From NCBI GenBank assembly GCA_009363875.1, contig CM018685.1:58105087-58169086 (forward strand): 64,000 nucleotides of DNA, read 5' to 3'. Position 1 is the first letter of the stretch, and each line of letters opens with the position of its first letter. The notes beneath the pieces were generated by a model, which was not told where the DNA came from, did no database searches, and saw only the letters and a program-made list of their open reading frames with translations. Origin of the DNA: Mikania micrantha (Eukaryota; Streptophyta; Magnoliopsida; Asterales; Asteraceae). A program made the translations under genes and the position numbers. Shown piece by piece: positions 53,561 through 64,000 of the stretch.

Positions 53561-54465
53561 GTTTACTCAAGGGGCCCAAATCACCATGTTTTCTATCATT
53601 TGCTTTTAAATGTTGCTCTCTTTTTGACAACCCAATGTACAACTAATTATGCACAACGTATAACTATAAGAAGCTGCATGTTTCCTAGATAAAGCTACCA
53701 CACATTTAGTGGGATGCCTTTATTTTGATTGTACAAAAGATAAAGGTGCTTTATGAAATGTACAACCATCTATGCAGACAGTACAACTACAAGAAGCATT
53801 ATATTGTTTGGAATAAGTGTAGATGACAATGAGTCAATGGTCAATTGTTTATAAATTTAAAGTGTTAGAAGTAGGGCCAGCTGATTTTAACGAAATTTTT
53901 AACCCAAACTATCGATCCAAATTTCAAACCGCGTTTTCACTATTTTATTATTAATAAAGGTTTTGGTTGTTTAAGAAAGAAAATCTATATTGTTTCAAAA
54001 GCATATTGTCACGGTATTAAATTTAAATTTTGAGAAAAGATAAAAAGACTATTTATGACAGTGACAGACACATGATTTTTTTTATAATCACTTTTTCATC
54101 ACTCATATTTTTACTAATTTAATGCTAAAATTTTAAGATCATGTCCGGGTCATTGGGTTGGGTTGGGTTGAATTTAGGGTAATTTCACAATTAAACATGG
54201 TCATAATATAGAATTAAAAAAAAAACTGCCACTGGGATTTGAACCATAGATTTATTTTAACAAACTATAAGATCAAATAAAATTTCACGATGTACATTCT
54301 ATAAATGAATTGAGATTCAATGGGATCATGTGAACCCGTTCTAACAAATAGGTCCGCCCATGATTCATAACTATAACATGTACACCCGACTATACATTTC
54401 TGGAACGGAAAAAGTAAAATTACAATGTTAAATGAACAACAGGTTTAAATGGCCAACTTGTTATT
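53561..54465. other. Intergenic, no gene seen
   Basis: The short frame 53468-53692 has no domain. Near 54220-54270 TGGGATTTGAACCATAG beside an A run looks like a degraded tRNA-derived repeat, but I could not delimit it. Confidence 0.4.
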
Positions 54466-54559
54466 ACTAATACTTAAATAATAATAATAATTAAATAATA
54501 ACAATAATAAATAATACTAATTATATAATAAATAAAAAATAACAACAATAGTTAATTAA

Positions 54560-54768
54560 CTAATAGTCAAACCAAAGGACTTATATCCTAATCATACCCC
54601 CTTGACATCCTCAATAGGAGGTCTTGGGTTCGAGACTCATAATGAGCAAAAAAATGGTCTAGGTTAAGCTAGGGATTTTCCAAGTGTTGGTTTTCTTTCT
54701 AGATGGTGGTGTCAATATGCTCATTTAAACAATGGTACTTAACGTTAGGTTTTAAAAAAAAACTAATA
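54560..54768 (+). repeat. SINE-like repeat, first copy
   Basis: It contains GGAGGTCTTGGGTTCGAGAC, with a near-consensus B-box (GGTTCGAGACT), and ends in an A run at 54758-54768. Its duplicate is at 55088-55300. Confidence 0.6.
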
Positions 54769-55087
54769 GCCAAAATTTTATGTAATCATTACGAGTGAAT
54801 AGTGATAATATTTTTTATTCTAGGCCGGATTAATAATCATTGCAACCTTTTTTGGTTGTTTGTGTATATTTGAATTTATATTTCTTTCTATTATCAATTT
54901 TGCAACAATTTGATTTATTATTTTATGCCGGTTTTTTATAATAATAATAGTTAAATAATTATTATTATTGTATATTATTACTAATACTTAAATAATAATA
55001 ATAATTAAATAATAATAATAATTAAATAATAACAATAATAAATAATACTAATTATAATATAATAAATAAAAAATAACAACAATAGTT

Positions 55088-55300
55088 AATTAACTAATAG
55101 TCAAACCAAAAGACTTATATCCTAATCATACCTCTTGACATCCTGAATATGAGGTCTTGGGTACGAGACTCATTATGAGCAAAAAAATGCTCTTGGCGGA
55201 GCTATGACTTTTCCAAGTGTTGGTTTTCTTCCTAGATGGTGGTGTCAATATGCTCATTTAAACAATGGTACTTAACGTTATATTTTTTAAAAAAAAAACT
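55088..55300 (+). repeat. SINE-like repeat, second copy
   Basis: The same sequence as 54560-54768, with a changed B-box (GGTACGAGACT) and an A run at about 55290-55300. It belongs to the duplicated block, so it is not an independent insertion. Confidence 0.6.
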
Positions 55301-55656
55301 AATAGCCAAAAGTTTATGTAATCATTACAAGTGAATATTGATAATATTTTGTATTCTAGGCCGGATTAATAATCATTGCAGCCTTTTTTGGTTGTTTGTG
55401 TATATTTGAATTTATATATCTTTCTATTATCAATTTTGCAACAATTTGATTTATTATTTTATGCCGGATTAATAATTAGTGTAGCCTTTTATAGTTGTGT
55501 TTTGATATTCGATATGCTATCACCTCCACGTGATCGAATACATATTTCGATAGAACTTTATGATTCAATATTTTTTTATGGTAGAATTTTCTTTTGGTAG
55601 ATGTGTTTTTTCGTTCAATACAAGGTTACCGTCGCAACGCGTGGGTTAAACCCTAG

Positions 55657-56014
55657 TTCAACCTTAAAATCCAAAAATTGTGGATTTTGTATTACATAAA
55701 GTGAACACTCACATACTATATACTAGTATACACTAGGTTTGTATTACATAAGTTAAATAAATAAAATAAAATTATTTATATTAAATAACATATCATATAT
55801 TATATAAATATGTTCTATAAAAGGAGTAAGTTTATAAAAATATAACCAAGTTTAATAATTGTTCAGTTAAGTCAAAGTTTTTATTTTTTTGTCTATTTAA
55901 AGTCACTAAAGTATTTAATGTTCTAATACTATGTAATTACCATATTACTAGGTTACGAATGGTGATGTGTTAGGTTTTATTAAATACCTTTCTTACCTTT
56001 AATACTATATTTTA
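55657..56014. other. AT-rich spacer
   Basis: No gene is seen. The piece 55735-55810 resembles the stretch at 45965-46040 (AAATAAATAAAATAAAATTA, then AACATATCATAT), so a fragment of the same Helitron-like family may be present. Confidence 0.35.
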
Positions 56015-56748
56015 TCCTACTACTATAATAAACAAAAATAATTTTTGTCACTTGTCATTTTTTTAAAATATTAATGCCACATGTCATCTTATTGTTATTT
56101 CATTTTAATTGTCTTTCTTAATAAATAATTATATCATCTCTCTTATTAAATAATTATACTATTAATCATATTATTTCCCTTTTTCATATTAAGAATTAAA
56201 AATAGATTTAAATAAATTAAAATTTAATTTTTATTAAAAAATATGTACTTTTTTTCTAAAAATTATTATTTTCTTATAAATAAGAAATTTTTTAAATCGT
56301 TATTTTTAGGAAATTAACGTTTTTGTAAAAAACAACTTTTCTTAAAAGATGATTTTTTAAAAAATGAATTTAACTATAAAACTAAGTTTTTAAACAATAT
56401 GATTTTTATAAACAATTGACATTTTTTTAAATAGAATATTTAAAGATGATTTTTTAAAAAAATCAAAAGTTTTAGAGAAATGAGAGGGAAGCTATATTTT
56501 GATATAAAAAACTATATGAAATTTTCAGCGTAATAGTTTAAAAATCTTAGCCGCTACAAATTATGAAGATCAGATAATAATTATTTAGTTATTAGAGTTT
56601 TTAATTGTAAGTCTATTACATAAAATCTTTGTCTATATTTACTTTAATCATTATACAGCAAAATATTGTTTTATAATTTTCAAACTTTTATTACTAACTA
56701 TTTAATCTTTTATGATTAATCCGTGTAGTACATGGGTTAATAACCTAG
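56015..56748 (+). mobile_element. Non-autonomous Helitron, 734 bp
   Basis: It begins TCCTACTACTATAATAAAC after an A. It ends CCGTGTAGTACATGGG (stem-loop) followed by TTAATAACCTAG before T. No Rep/helicase. Its last bases and right flank are also present at 36768-36780, so it was in place before the RLK-B/C duplication. Confidence 0.68.
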
Positions 56749-57312
56749 TGAAAAATATAAATAATGGCATTGATGTTTTAGTTAAAACATGACATGGATT
56801 TTTCAACTAAAAAAACACTTTTTTAATTAAATCATGAGTTTAACTTTAAAAAATACGTTTTTAATTTTGAAATTATATTTTTAGTGTATAATAAAATTAA
56901 AAAAAAACTTTTTATTCAAAAAAATTGTATTTATATTTTCTATATTTATACTAAAAAAGAAGGCTAGAAAAGACAAATAAAAAATCAAGTAAAATAATGA
57001 CCACCTGATGAACGTGTAATTACATATTATTTACAGTAAATTAAAGTTTAGTTACTTTAAAGAGAGAAAAAAAATTCCAGTGATTTAATTAAAACAATTG
57101 ATAAATTTGATTGTATTTATGTAAAATTTTTCCTTTATTAATTTAAAAAATAGGTATTCAATTGTAATCATATTATTTATCAAATTAAATTATAATCATT
57201 GCAATAGAAGAAAGAAAAAAAATGAAAATAAAATAATATCATATTAATATTTAATAGGGGAGAGTTGTTGTAAACAAATTTTGAGATGATAGTATGATAC
57301 AGCAAGAACATG

Positions 57313-57943
57313 TATGTGTCAATAAACCAGCCAAATCGTCTAAACCGGACCAAACCGAAGACAATTGATCCGTTTTAAAGCTTGATGGTTTAGTTAACGG
57401 TTAGAGTATTCTAAAAATTGAGTGGTTTGGTGCAGTTTACGGTTTGTATTTTTACTAAATCGTATAAGTTGCACTAACTGTATGTGTGTGTGTATATATA
57501 TATTATTTTTTTTTCATATATATATATATGAAACAAAGTTCGAAAGCTATGAAGACTATAAGTATTCGAAATGGAATATGACTTTGAAATTTATTATTGA
57601 ACATTCTAATAACTCGTGACTTTGTCTAACATATCATCATTCTTTTGGACTACTTTTGTTATTTTGATAATGGTTGACTTTGGATTATGGTTTTCGACTT
57701 TTCAAATGTGAATTTGAAATGGATTATGATCTTTGCATCATTTTATTAACCGTTCTCTATTGTCTTTATAAAACCGTAAAACTGTAAAAAACCAAACCGT
57801 GAAACAGGTAATGCCGGTCGGTTTGGTTTACCCAACTAACGTGGTCGTTTGGTTTGTCATGTTTTGAAACCACGGTTAGTGGTTTGGTTCATAAAGTTTA
57901 AGAAAACCGTCCAAATCACACCTCTAACATCCCTGGCTAGCAA
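57313..57943. mobile_element. Non-autonomous hAT-like element, 631 bp (copy in the RLK-C unit)
   Basis: Counterpart of 37359-37998, flanked by AGAACATG (57305-57312) and GGAACATG (57944-57951). It differs by small indels, including the length of its TA tract. Confidence 0.7.
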
Positions 57944-58506
57944 GGAACATGCATGTGCTTATATAAACTTCTATTTTATTATAACAGGTATATTTTTATG
58001 GTAACCCAACTATTGGAATTACATTATAGATCACCCAAATACAACTTGAATATATGTAGAAAACAAAATGACTTAATTTGGTTTCTCTTTGTAAATGAAA
58101 AAATATTAAACAATAACACATTTAAAGAAAATTTCATCAATCACTATAATTTTGTCAAATTTAGTACAAATGAAAATGGATACATATTTGGGTGGCTAAA
58201 AAAATGGAAGTAAAAGTTAAATAGCTGGGTGAGCTATTTAGTGCAAACTAGTGTTGAGCAGAATATAATTTACACATGATGATTTTACAATTAAACATAA
58301 TTGAACCCACCATTTCTGCTAAAATTGGCTTCATAAGTCATTGATAGCCTTGAGAAGTCTACCTTATAGAACTTTTAAGAACCGTTTGCTAGTCGACCTT
58401 AAATTTGTAAATCTCTCTCTCAAATGTTTTGTAAGGCCCTTTGTCATAAACATGCATTATGATGTTTGCTTTTGTTTTCAAACGACACACACATATTCAT
58501 GTTTTT

Positions 58507-58717
58507 TTTTTTGTTTTTGATAACCGTATGAATCAACTTACGTGGTAAATCCTCAAGTCCTCCTAATACCCAACTAACCGAAAAGAACAGGTAAAACGCG
58601 GCTGCAAACAATTGGATAGGTTGCCTCAAAGAAAAATCGCCTAAAGTAAGAATTAAACTTGAAACTTTCATGTTGTTTTTCCTCCATTTTAACCACTACA
58701 TCACTTCCTTGTAGGTT
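58507..58717 (-). repeat. SINE in the RLK-C flank
   Basis: Counterpart of 38560-38770. Here the 16-bp duplication is exact (ACATATTCATGTTTTT at 58491-58506 and 58718-58733). Confidence 0.82.
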
Positions 58718-58977
58718 ACATATTCATGTTTTTACTCCAATTTGAGGCTTCCAATACTAAACTATTAAAAACCATATATTTAATCTCTTTCAAATCCATT
58801 AATTTTTACGACAACATAATTAATCCTATTTTACTATCACAATCACAGTACAAACTCATAAAGCTTTATGAAATTAAGCAAAACAACAAACATGCCTTGA
58901 CAAAATATATAACGAAGTGACATATACATGATACACCTTTGAACTCCTAGGCATCAATAATGAACACTTAACATACC

Positions 58978-61900
58978 TTAAATATTTTGAAGCGTATTGA
59001 GAATATGTTGTAATTTATGCACCACATTTTTTATATCCATCCGTTGTGTTGGAGAATCCATAGAACATGATACTCCAATCTTGACTGTTGAAGACACGCA
59101 TTCCTCTATAATTGTCTTCGTATTTGCTTCTTTCTTAAAATCGTTAACAACTTCAGCCTCCTCCAGATGAACATTTATCAAGTTAACATTAATTATATCA
59201 GTTACAATGTTATCTTGTAATGCCATTGAAGCACATTTATGAAGGCTAAGTCCTTCCTCAAATATCTCATCAGTTGGCTTTTTTTCGATCATCACCTCCA
59301 GCACTAGTATTCCAAAACTGTAGACATCCCCATTACTTGTCATCTCACTTCCAACACCATATTCTGCATGCAACTTAATTATAAACAGAGGCATTCGAAA
59401 AAATATAATCAATCATGTATAGGGTTAACTAAGTATATATGAATGATTACTTTACCTGGAGCAACATAACCAATTGTTCCTGTAATCCCGGTTGAGCTGT
59501 TTTGGAAAGAAGTTGTTCCGAGAAAACGAGCTAAACCGAAGTCTCCGACGTGAGCCACCATATCATCATCGAGTAGCACATTGCTAGGCTTCAAGTCACC
59601 ATGAACAAGTGTTGGTAAGGAGTGATTATGAATGTAATCAAGTGCATACGCTATATCCATGAAGATTTTCATTATTTGAAGAAGGCTTAGCCTCGATGTG
59701 TGTTCACTAGAATGCAACCAATCATGCAAACTCCCATTGGGCATGAACTTGTATATCAAAGCTTTAAAATCATTTCCTTGAAAGTCAACACTAGAACATG
59801 AAGTTATTATCTTCAACAGATTTCGATGCCGAATGTTTCGCCATGCTTCACACTCCCTCATAAAGCTTCTTTGGGCTCCTTGATTTTGTAGATGTAGAAC
59901 TTTAACCGCAACAAATGTATCATAATCTTCATTAAGGATTGCTTTATAAACGGAACTAAAGCCCCCTTTTCCAATCAAATTTGATTCGGAGAAGCCGTTA
60001 GTAGCCTTGAGAAGTTGACTGTATGTAACTGTTATGAACCCTTTGTTTGTTGATGTTTGAGAAATTTGGCTCTTTCTTTTCTTCTTACACCAAACATATG
60101 CTAAACATGTTATGGTGAAAAGTATTGATGCAATCAAAATAAATATTAGAAACAAAGGAAACTTTTTTGCATATTTCTTTGTCTTCTTGCATTCCGGTAA
60201 CCCAAGTTCAACAATGCCACCACAAAACCTACTATTTCCTATAACAGAGAATGCACTTACATTGGAATCCCGTAACTGAAGGGAAACAAGATAAGGAAGC
60301 ATTCCACCGATGGCTGGAAACGAGCTAGTTGGAAGCATACCCAAAAATTTGTTATATGAAATGTCGAGTGCCATCAATGGTTTCAAAGAGCTTAATGATT
60401 GTGGTATCACACCTTGAAATAAGTTGCCTTTAAGAGACAACCCTAAAAGGCTACCACAATCACCAAGGCTAATAGGAATAGCACCTGATAAGTTATTCTC
60501 AGATAAATCCAAAATAGTCAACTTGTCAAGGTATCCAACCTCTGTTGGAAGTGAACCAAACAAGTTATTTTTTGAAAGATCCAATATTATTGATAAAGAT
60601 GAAACTTGAAGAAGTTGTTTTGGTATTTTCCCGCAAAGTTTATTGCCATAAAGTATCAAGGCTAACAGATTTCGACAGTTTCCCAAGCTTGATGGAATAA
60701 CCCCATTCAACATGTTTGAAGATAGATACAGTTTGGTCAATGATGATAAGTTTTCCATGGCATGAGGAATCTGACCTGAAAGTTGGTTAAAAGATAAAAC
60801 AAGAACTCCAAGATTTTGAAGGTTACCGATGGTTGAGGGGATGTTTCCTTCAAATTGGTTACCTGCTAATGATAGTGTTTCCAAGCCAACAAGATTACCA
60901 GTTGATGTAGGGACGTTTCCATGCAACTGATTTCCATTTAAAAATAGATGCTTGAGTTGACTAGAAAGATTACCTATTGACCATGGCAGCACTCCTTGGA
61001 AATTGCAATTAGGAAGAGCCAACGTCACTAATTTGGAGCAGTTTTTTAAAGAATCAATAAAATTCATTTCGTCTTGTTCTTTGGTTCCAAAATTGTTTAT
61101 TCCCATGGATATAAAATAAATATCTCGTAGTTTTGAAAAGTCGATTTTGATCTTTCCACTAAATTTGTTTTCAAACACTTCAAAATCTGTTAATTTGGAA
61201 CAAAATCTTTGGTCCAGTTAGTTGGTTACCCCATAAAGCAGTATGAAGGCTTCCATTGATGAAAGATTCCCCAAGAAAGGCGGGATTACACCTGTTAACT
61301 TATTATTAAAAAGAGAAAGTAAAGTAAGTTTGGAGAGAAAAGTGATCTTTTTGGGTATGCTTCCTACTAGCTCGTTTTCTGAAAAACTAATCTTTTCAAA
61401 CAATTGGAAATTGGAACTAGTTGGTTATCCCGTAACTGAAGGGAAACAAGATAAGGAAGCATTCCACCGATGGCTGGGTGAAGACTACCGGTCAACTGAT
61501 TTCCACCTAAAGCTTATATTAGTTAAGATTTAAGATAAACTACAACCACCAAAGTAAAGTTGTTTTAAGCTTTTCAAATGGCCAACGATGTGTGGAATAC
61601 TCCCACCGAACGGATTTTTTTTAACGGAGAGCATTTCTAATGATGTAAGATTCCCCAAGAAAGGTGGGATTCCACCTGTTAAGTTGTTATTATCAAGCGC
61701 AACGCCAGTAAGTTTGGAGAGGAAGCCGATCTCTTTGGGTATGCTTCCAACCAGCTTATTATATGAAAGATCAATCCTTGAATTTGTTTTTGTACAAATA
61801 AAGGAAACGTAGCCTTGAAAGACGGCCAACTTCATTAGGGATGGTTCCTTGAAAGCTGTTGTTACCAAGAGAAAGCGTACGGAGGAAGCTGAGGTTCCCC

Positions 61901-62183
61901 ACATAAGGAGACAAAGATCCCTCTACACTATTCGAATTCAATTCTATATGAGTCACTCTTTTATGCCGCTTCCCAATCACAGAAATGAAATGAATTGTTC
62001 CATGAGGATAGAGCTCCATATGGATTATGAGTGACCAATGACTTGATCTTCAGCAAAGCTTCATGATCTGTCTCATTTCCTCCGGATATGATGGTTGGAG
62101 TTAGTTAGATATATAACGAGAGCATAAAGGAGGAAATAAGTTGGAGAGGATGATGATGATGATAAGAAAGTAGCTGGTTTCAT
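58978..62183 (-). pseudogene. RLK-C: decayed LRR receptor kinase
   Basis: Full-length paralogue of RLK-B. Exon 2 (59363-58978) and the 92-bp intron (59455-59364) with normal splice sites are intact. The kinase is continuous with IGKGGFSSVYKA, VAVKVLHL, HGDLKPSN and DFG (non-RD). The open part of exon 1 runs 61178-59456. The N-terminus is broken: the ATG at 62183 is followed by a 4-bp AGTT duplication (about 62100) that shifts the frame in the signal peptide. The LRR stretch 61179-62019 lies in several frames with internal deletions. Between the LRRs and the membrane helix a foreign-looking 79-bp patch (60267-60345) replaces about 130 bp of normal sequence. It cannot make a normal receptor. 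Confidence 0.9.
60267..60345. other. Templated filler in RLK-C made from two other LRR pieces
   Basis: 60267-60317 is identical to 61427-61477 (51 bp, same orientation). 60318-60345 is an inverted copy of an LRR stretch, equal to 41612-41639 in RLK-B and one base off 61350-61377. RLK-B instead has about 130 bp of ordinary juxtamembrane LRR sequence here. The patch keeps the reading frame open (MLPTSSFPAIGGMLPYLVSL). Confidence 0.85.
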
Positions 62184-62223
62184 TTTTTTTTTGGGAATAA
62201 TTAAACAAAAGATGTATTGAATC

Positions 62224-63164
62224 CAGTGGCGGATCCAGGAATTTTTTCATGGGGGGTGGAAATTTTTTAGGTTCACTGGTGTTCAAGTCGGTTGGGAAGG
62301 ATCGGGTCGGGTCATGCTAAAAAACGACAATCAAACTAAATTTCATATATAAAGACATAATTAAAATACAATATATTACGTGATCTTATTTTTTTATATA
62401 TGTTCAAAACAATGTATAATGAGACGTTCTTAAATAACTCTTTACAAATACAATTATTGTTTAAATTCTCATAACCAATTTGATTACGCAAATCTAACTT
62501 CAAGTATTATTTTAATATGTTATTTAAATTAATAATATAAGTTTTTATAATGGGCTAGTTTGGGGCGGCTCTGAGAATTGGGAGAGCCCAGGACGAGTCA
62601 AAAAGAAAAGGCCACATAGTGAATTTGAATATTAAAGTAAGGGTATTCAAAAAAGCTGAAAATTGTTAATACAAAAAACTTAACCGTATTCGTAACAAAA
62701 AAACGAACCGAATTCCGAAGTCGGTTCCTAATTGTATCCAAATTTCAGTTTCGGTATGGTTATCGGTTCCAATTTTTTTTGAATTCAGTTTGTTTGGTTA
62801 ACCGATTAAAGCGAATTCATATTTAAATTTGTTTTTTTTTATAATATATAAGGTTGAATTTGGTTTATTTGGATTGGTTTATTTGTTTTAATTGGTATAT
62901 TCAATTGAATTCGGTTTTTAACCGGTTTAGTGGTGTTTAGACTTATTATAATTAATACTAAACCTGATTTTACATTGGGTTTAAATTATTAGTTGGGCAT
63001 TTATCAACTTAGTTTATCAATTAACACTTAGAAATCAAAAGTTTAATGGGGGCGATTGTAAAATTTTACGAGGGGCAATCAGGATTTTAACATATATATA
63101 CTACTAAAAAAAAATTTTCAAGGAGGGCGGCTGCCCCCCAAATATACATGTGGGTACGCCACTG
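62224..63164. mobile_element. hAT-type DNA transposon, non-autonomous, 941 bp
   Basis: The ends are CAGTGGCGGATCC and, inverted, CAGTGGCGTACCC. The 8-bp duplications are ATTGAATC (62216-62223) and ATTGGATC (63165-63172). The RLK-B promoter shows the uninterrupted site. The interior is AT-rich with GGTTTA/CGGTT words near 62690-62940; no transposase is visible. It lies between RLK-C and its former promoter. Confidence 0.85.
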
Positions 63165-63265
63165 ATTGGATCATCAAATTCTTAAAGTTATTGTAGTGAA
63201 GCCATAGCCATCCACTTGATCGTTACCTGCACCATGGCCTATAGACTTCAATTCTCTAATTAATT

Positions 63266-63834
63266 TGTTGGGTCTAGAAAAGTCAAGACCAACAGTTAAT
63301 TTGGATAGATGGAATGTAAACAAGAAGTATTATGTATTTGTTGATTAGGGAGCAACGAGTCACCGCGAAAGCCACTGAAAAGCTCAAGATTATGAAGACA
63401 CTCGAGATGACTCGAAGACTTTAGCAAATGATAATACGATTTATTTGTTTATTATTTATTATCATTTGTTGCACTTTATTTATTTTCTAGGGTTTGGGTC
63501 ATGTGACATATAAATAGAGGATGTTCTCTATTTTGTCAAAATAACACAGACAAGAGAGTGTGTGAGGGTGTGCTTCAATGTAGTCTTGAGAGCTCTCCCC
63601 CATGAACTCCATGGATTCTTTATCCATGGAGTTTGAGAGCATGTGAGGGGTAGGTAATGTAATCTTGTTGACTAATGAATCTTATTTCTTTACATTGTTA
63701 GTCGTTACATTACATCTCAGATTCGTTTTTGGTTGTGTTCTTCAACATCTTCACCCATCTTCAAGACTTTCTCTGTTCTTCAAATGCTTAATCTTCACAA
63801 ATCGGGTAGGTCCTATTCCGCAACCGTTTTTACA
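63266..63834 (+). repeat. 5' LTR of a retrotransposon running off the right edge
   Basis: This 569-bp sequence starts TGTTGGGTCTAG and ends TTTTTACA, directly before a primer-binding site. It contains a TATA box and a leader-like stretch. The size and TGTTGGG start fit a copia element. The second LTR and coding region are outside the window. Confidence 0.75.
63508..63516 (+). promoter_or_regulatory. TATA box in the right-edge LTR
   Basis: ATATAAATAGAGG, in the middle of the LTR, is the likely core promoter, with transcription starting about 30 bp downstream. Confidence 0.6.
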
Positions 63835-63836
63835 AT

Positions 63837-63848
63837 TGGTATCAGAGC
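63837..63848 (+). promoter_or_regulatory. Primer-binding site (initiator tRNA-Met), right-edge element
   Basis: TGGTATCAGAGC lies two bases after the LTR. It shows that the element is transcribed rightward. The remaining 152 bp of the window are its leader and show no gene. Confidence 0.9.
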
Positions 63849-64000
63849 CAAGTTCTCGAGATTATCATTCTAACCATTGATTCTCTCAAACTTGTGCTCA
63901 ATACCCTGATTTTGTGAATTTTTGTGAAAGTTCTTTGAAGATGTTCTTGTTCTGGGTTCTCCGTTCTTCAATTTATTTGGGTTATATTTTTTGTGTTTTG

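Larger units (their letters stand above)
54466..55656 (+). mobile_element. AT-rich Helitron-like element with an internal direct duplication
   Basis: It ends CCGTCGCAACGCGTGGG then TTAAACCCTAG before T (55628-55656), a Helitron-type hairpin and terminus. Inside, 54466-54934 and 54979-55472 are two copies of one block: ACTAATACTTAAATAATAA, a SINE-like repeat, then TATTCTAGGCCGG. No coding region. The 5' limit is approximate. Confidence 0.6.
56740..62223 (-). repeat. Segmental duplication unit carrying RLK-C
   Basis: Partner of 36768-42226, with the same order of AT-rich sequence, hAT-like MITE, SINE, RLK 3' flank and RLK. The 5' flank is separated by a hAT element and resumes at 63173. Confidence 0.85.

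Overview
The window is nuclear DNA of a flowering plant, very probably a eudicot. It is AT-rich, and one intact intron-containing plant gene sits in a sea of plant transposons. The SIRE-like copia element with an env-like reading frame, and the look of the other repeats, remind me of Asteraceae genomes. That family placement is inference, and I cannot name a species. I see no bacterial features, CRISPR array, rRNA or functional tRNA gene.

The backbone is a tandemly duplicated cluster of leucine-rich-repeat receptor kinases of the non-RD XII type (the Xa21/EFR/FLS2 group), all on the minus strand. Copy 0 (428-867) is an N-terminal fragment. Copy A (5780-6132 plus 19421-19458) is only exon 2, split by a 13.3-kb retrotransposon. 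Copy B (38993-42107) is intact, with two exons and 1008 residues. A 132-bp LRR scrap lies at 47131-47262. Copy C (58978-62183) is a decayed full-length paralogue. B and C share about 5.4 kb including 3' flanks, a hAT-like MITE and a SINE. A lacks the SINE, so A branched off before the B/C duplication.

Left to right: a SINE-like repeat; RLK copy 0 with a near-complete PIF/Harbinger transposon (988-2792) just upstream; AT-rich spacer; RLK-A interrupted by a Tekay/Del-like Ty3-gypsy element (6133-19420), whose leader carries a 23-bp minisatellite and whose 5' LTR contains another element's solo LTR; a repeated segment with a Helitron; two hAT remnants; a SIRE-like copia element with an env-like frame (22593-34657); a further LTR piece; RLK-B; a chain of four foldback elements separated by (TA)n tracts (43276-45958); a CACTA element; a SINE carrying a small hAT MITE; a degenerate OTU-domain gene between palindromic repeats; Helitron/SINE-rich AT sequence; RLK-C; a hAT element; and the 5' LTR and primer-binding site of a retrotransposon running off the right edge.

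Only RLK-B looks like a functional host gene. The retrotransposon polyproteins are all broken by stops or frameshifts. Many insertions can be timed from target-site duplications, nesting, and presence or absence between paralogues inside this window. All similarity statements were made by eye; no alignment or database search was run.
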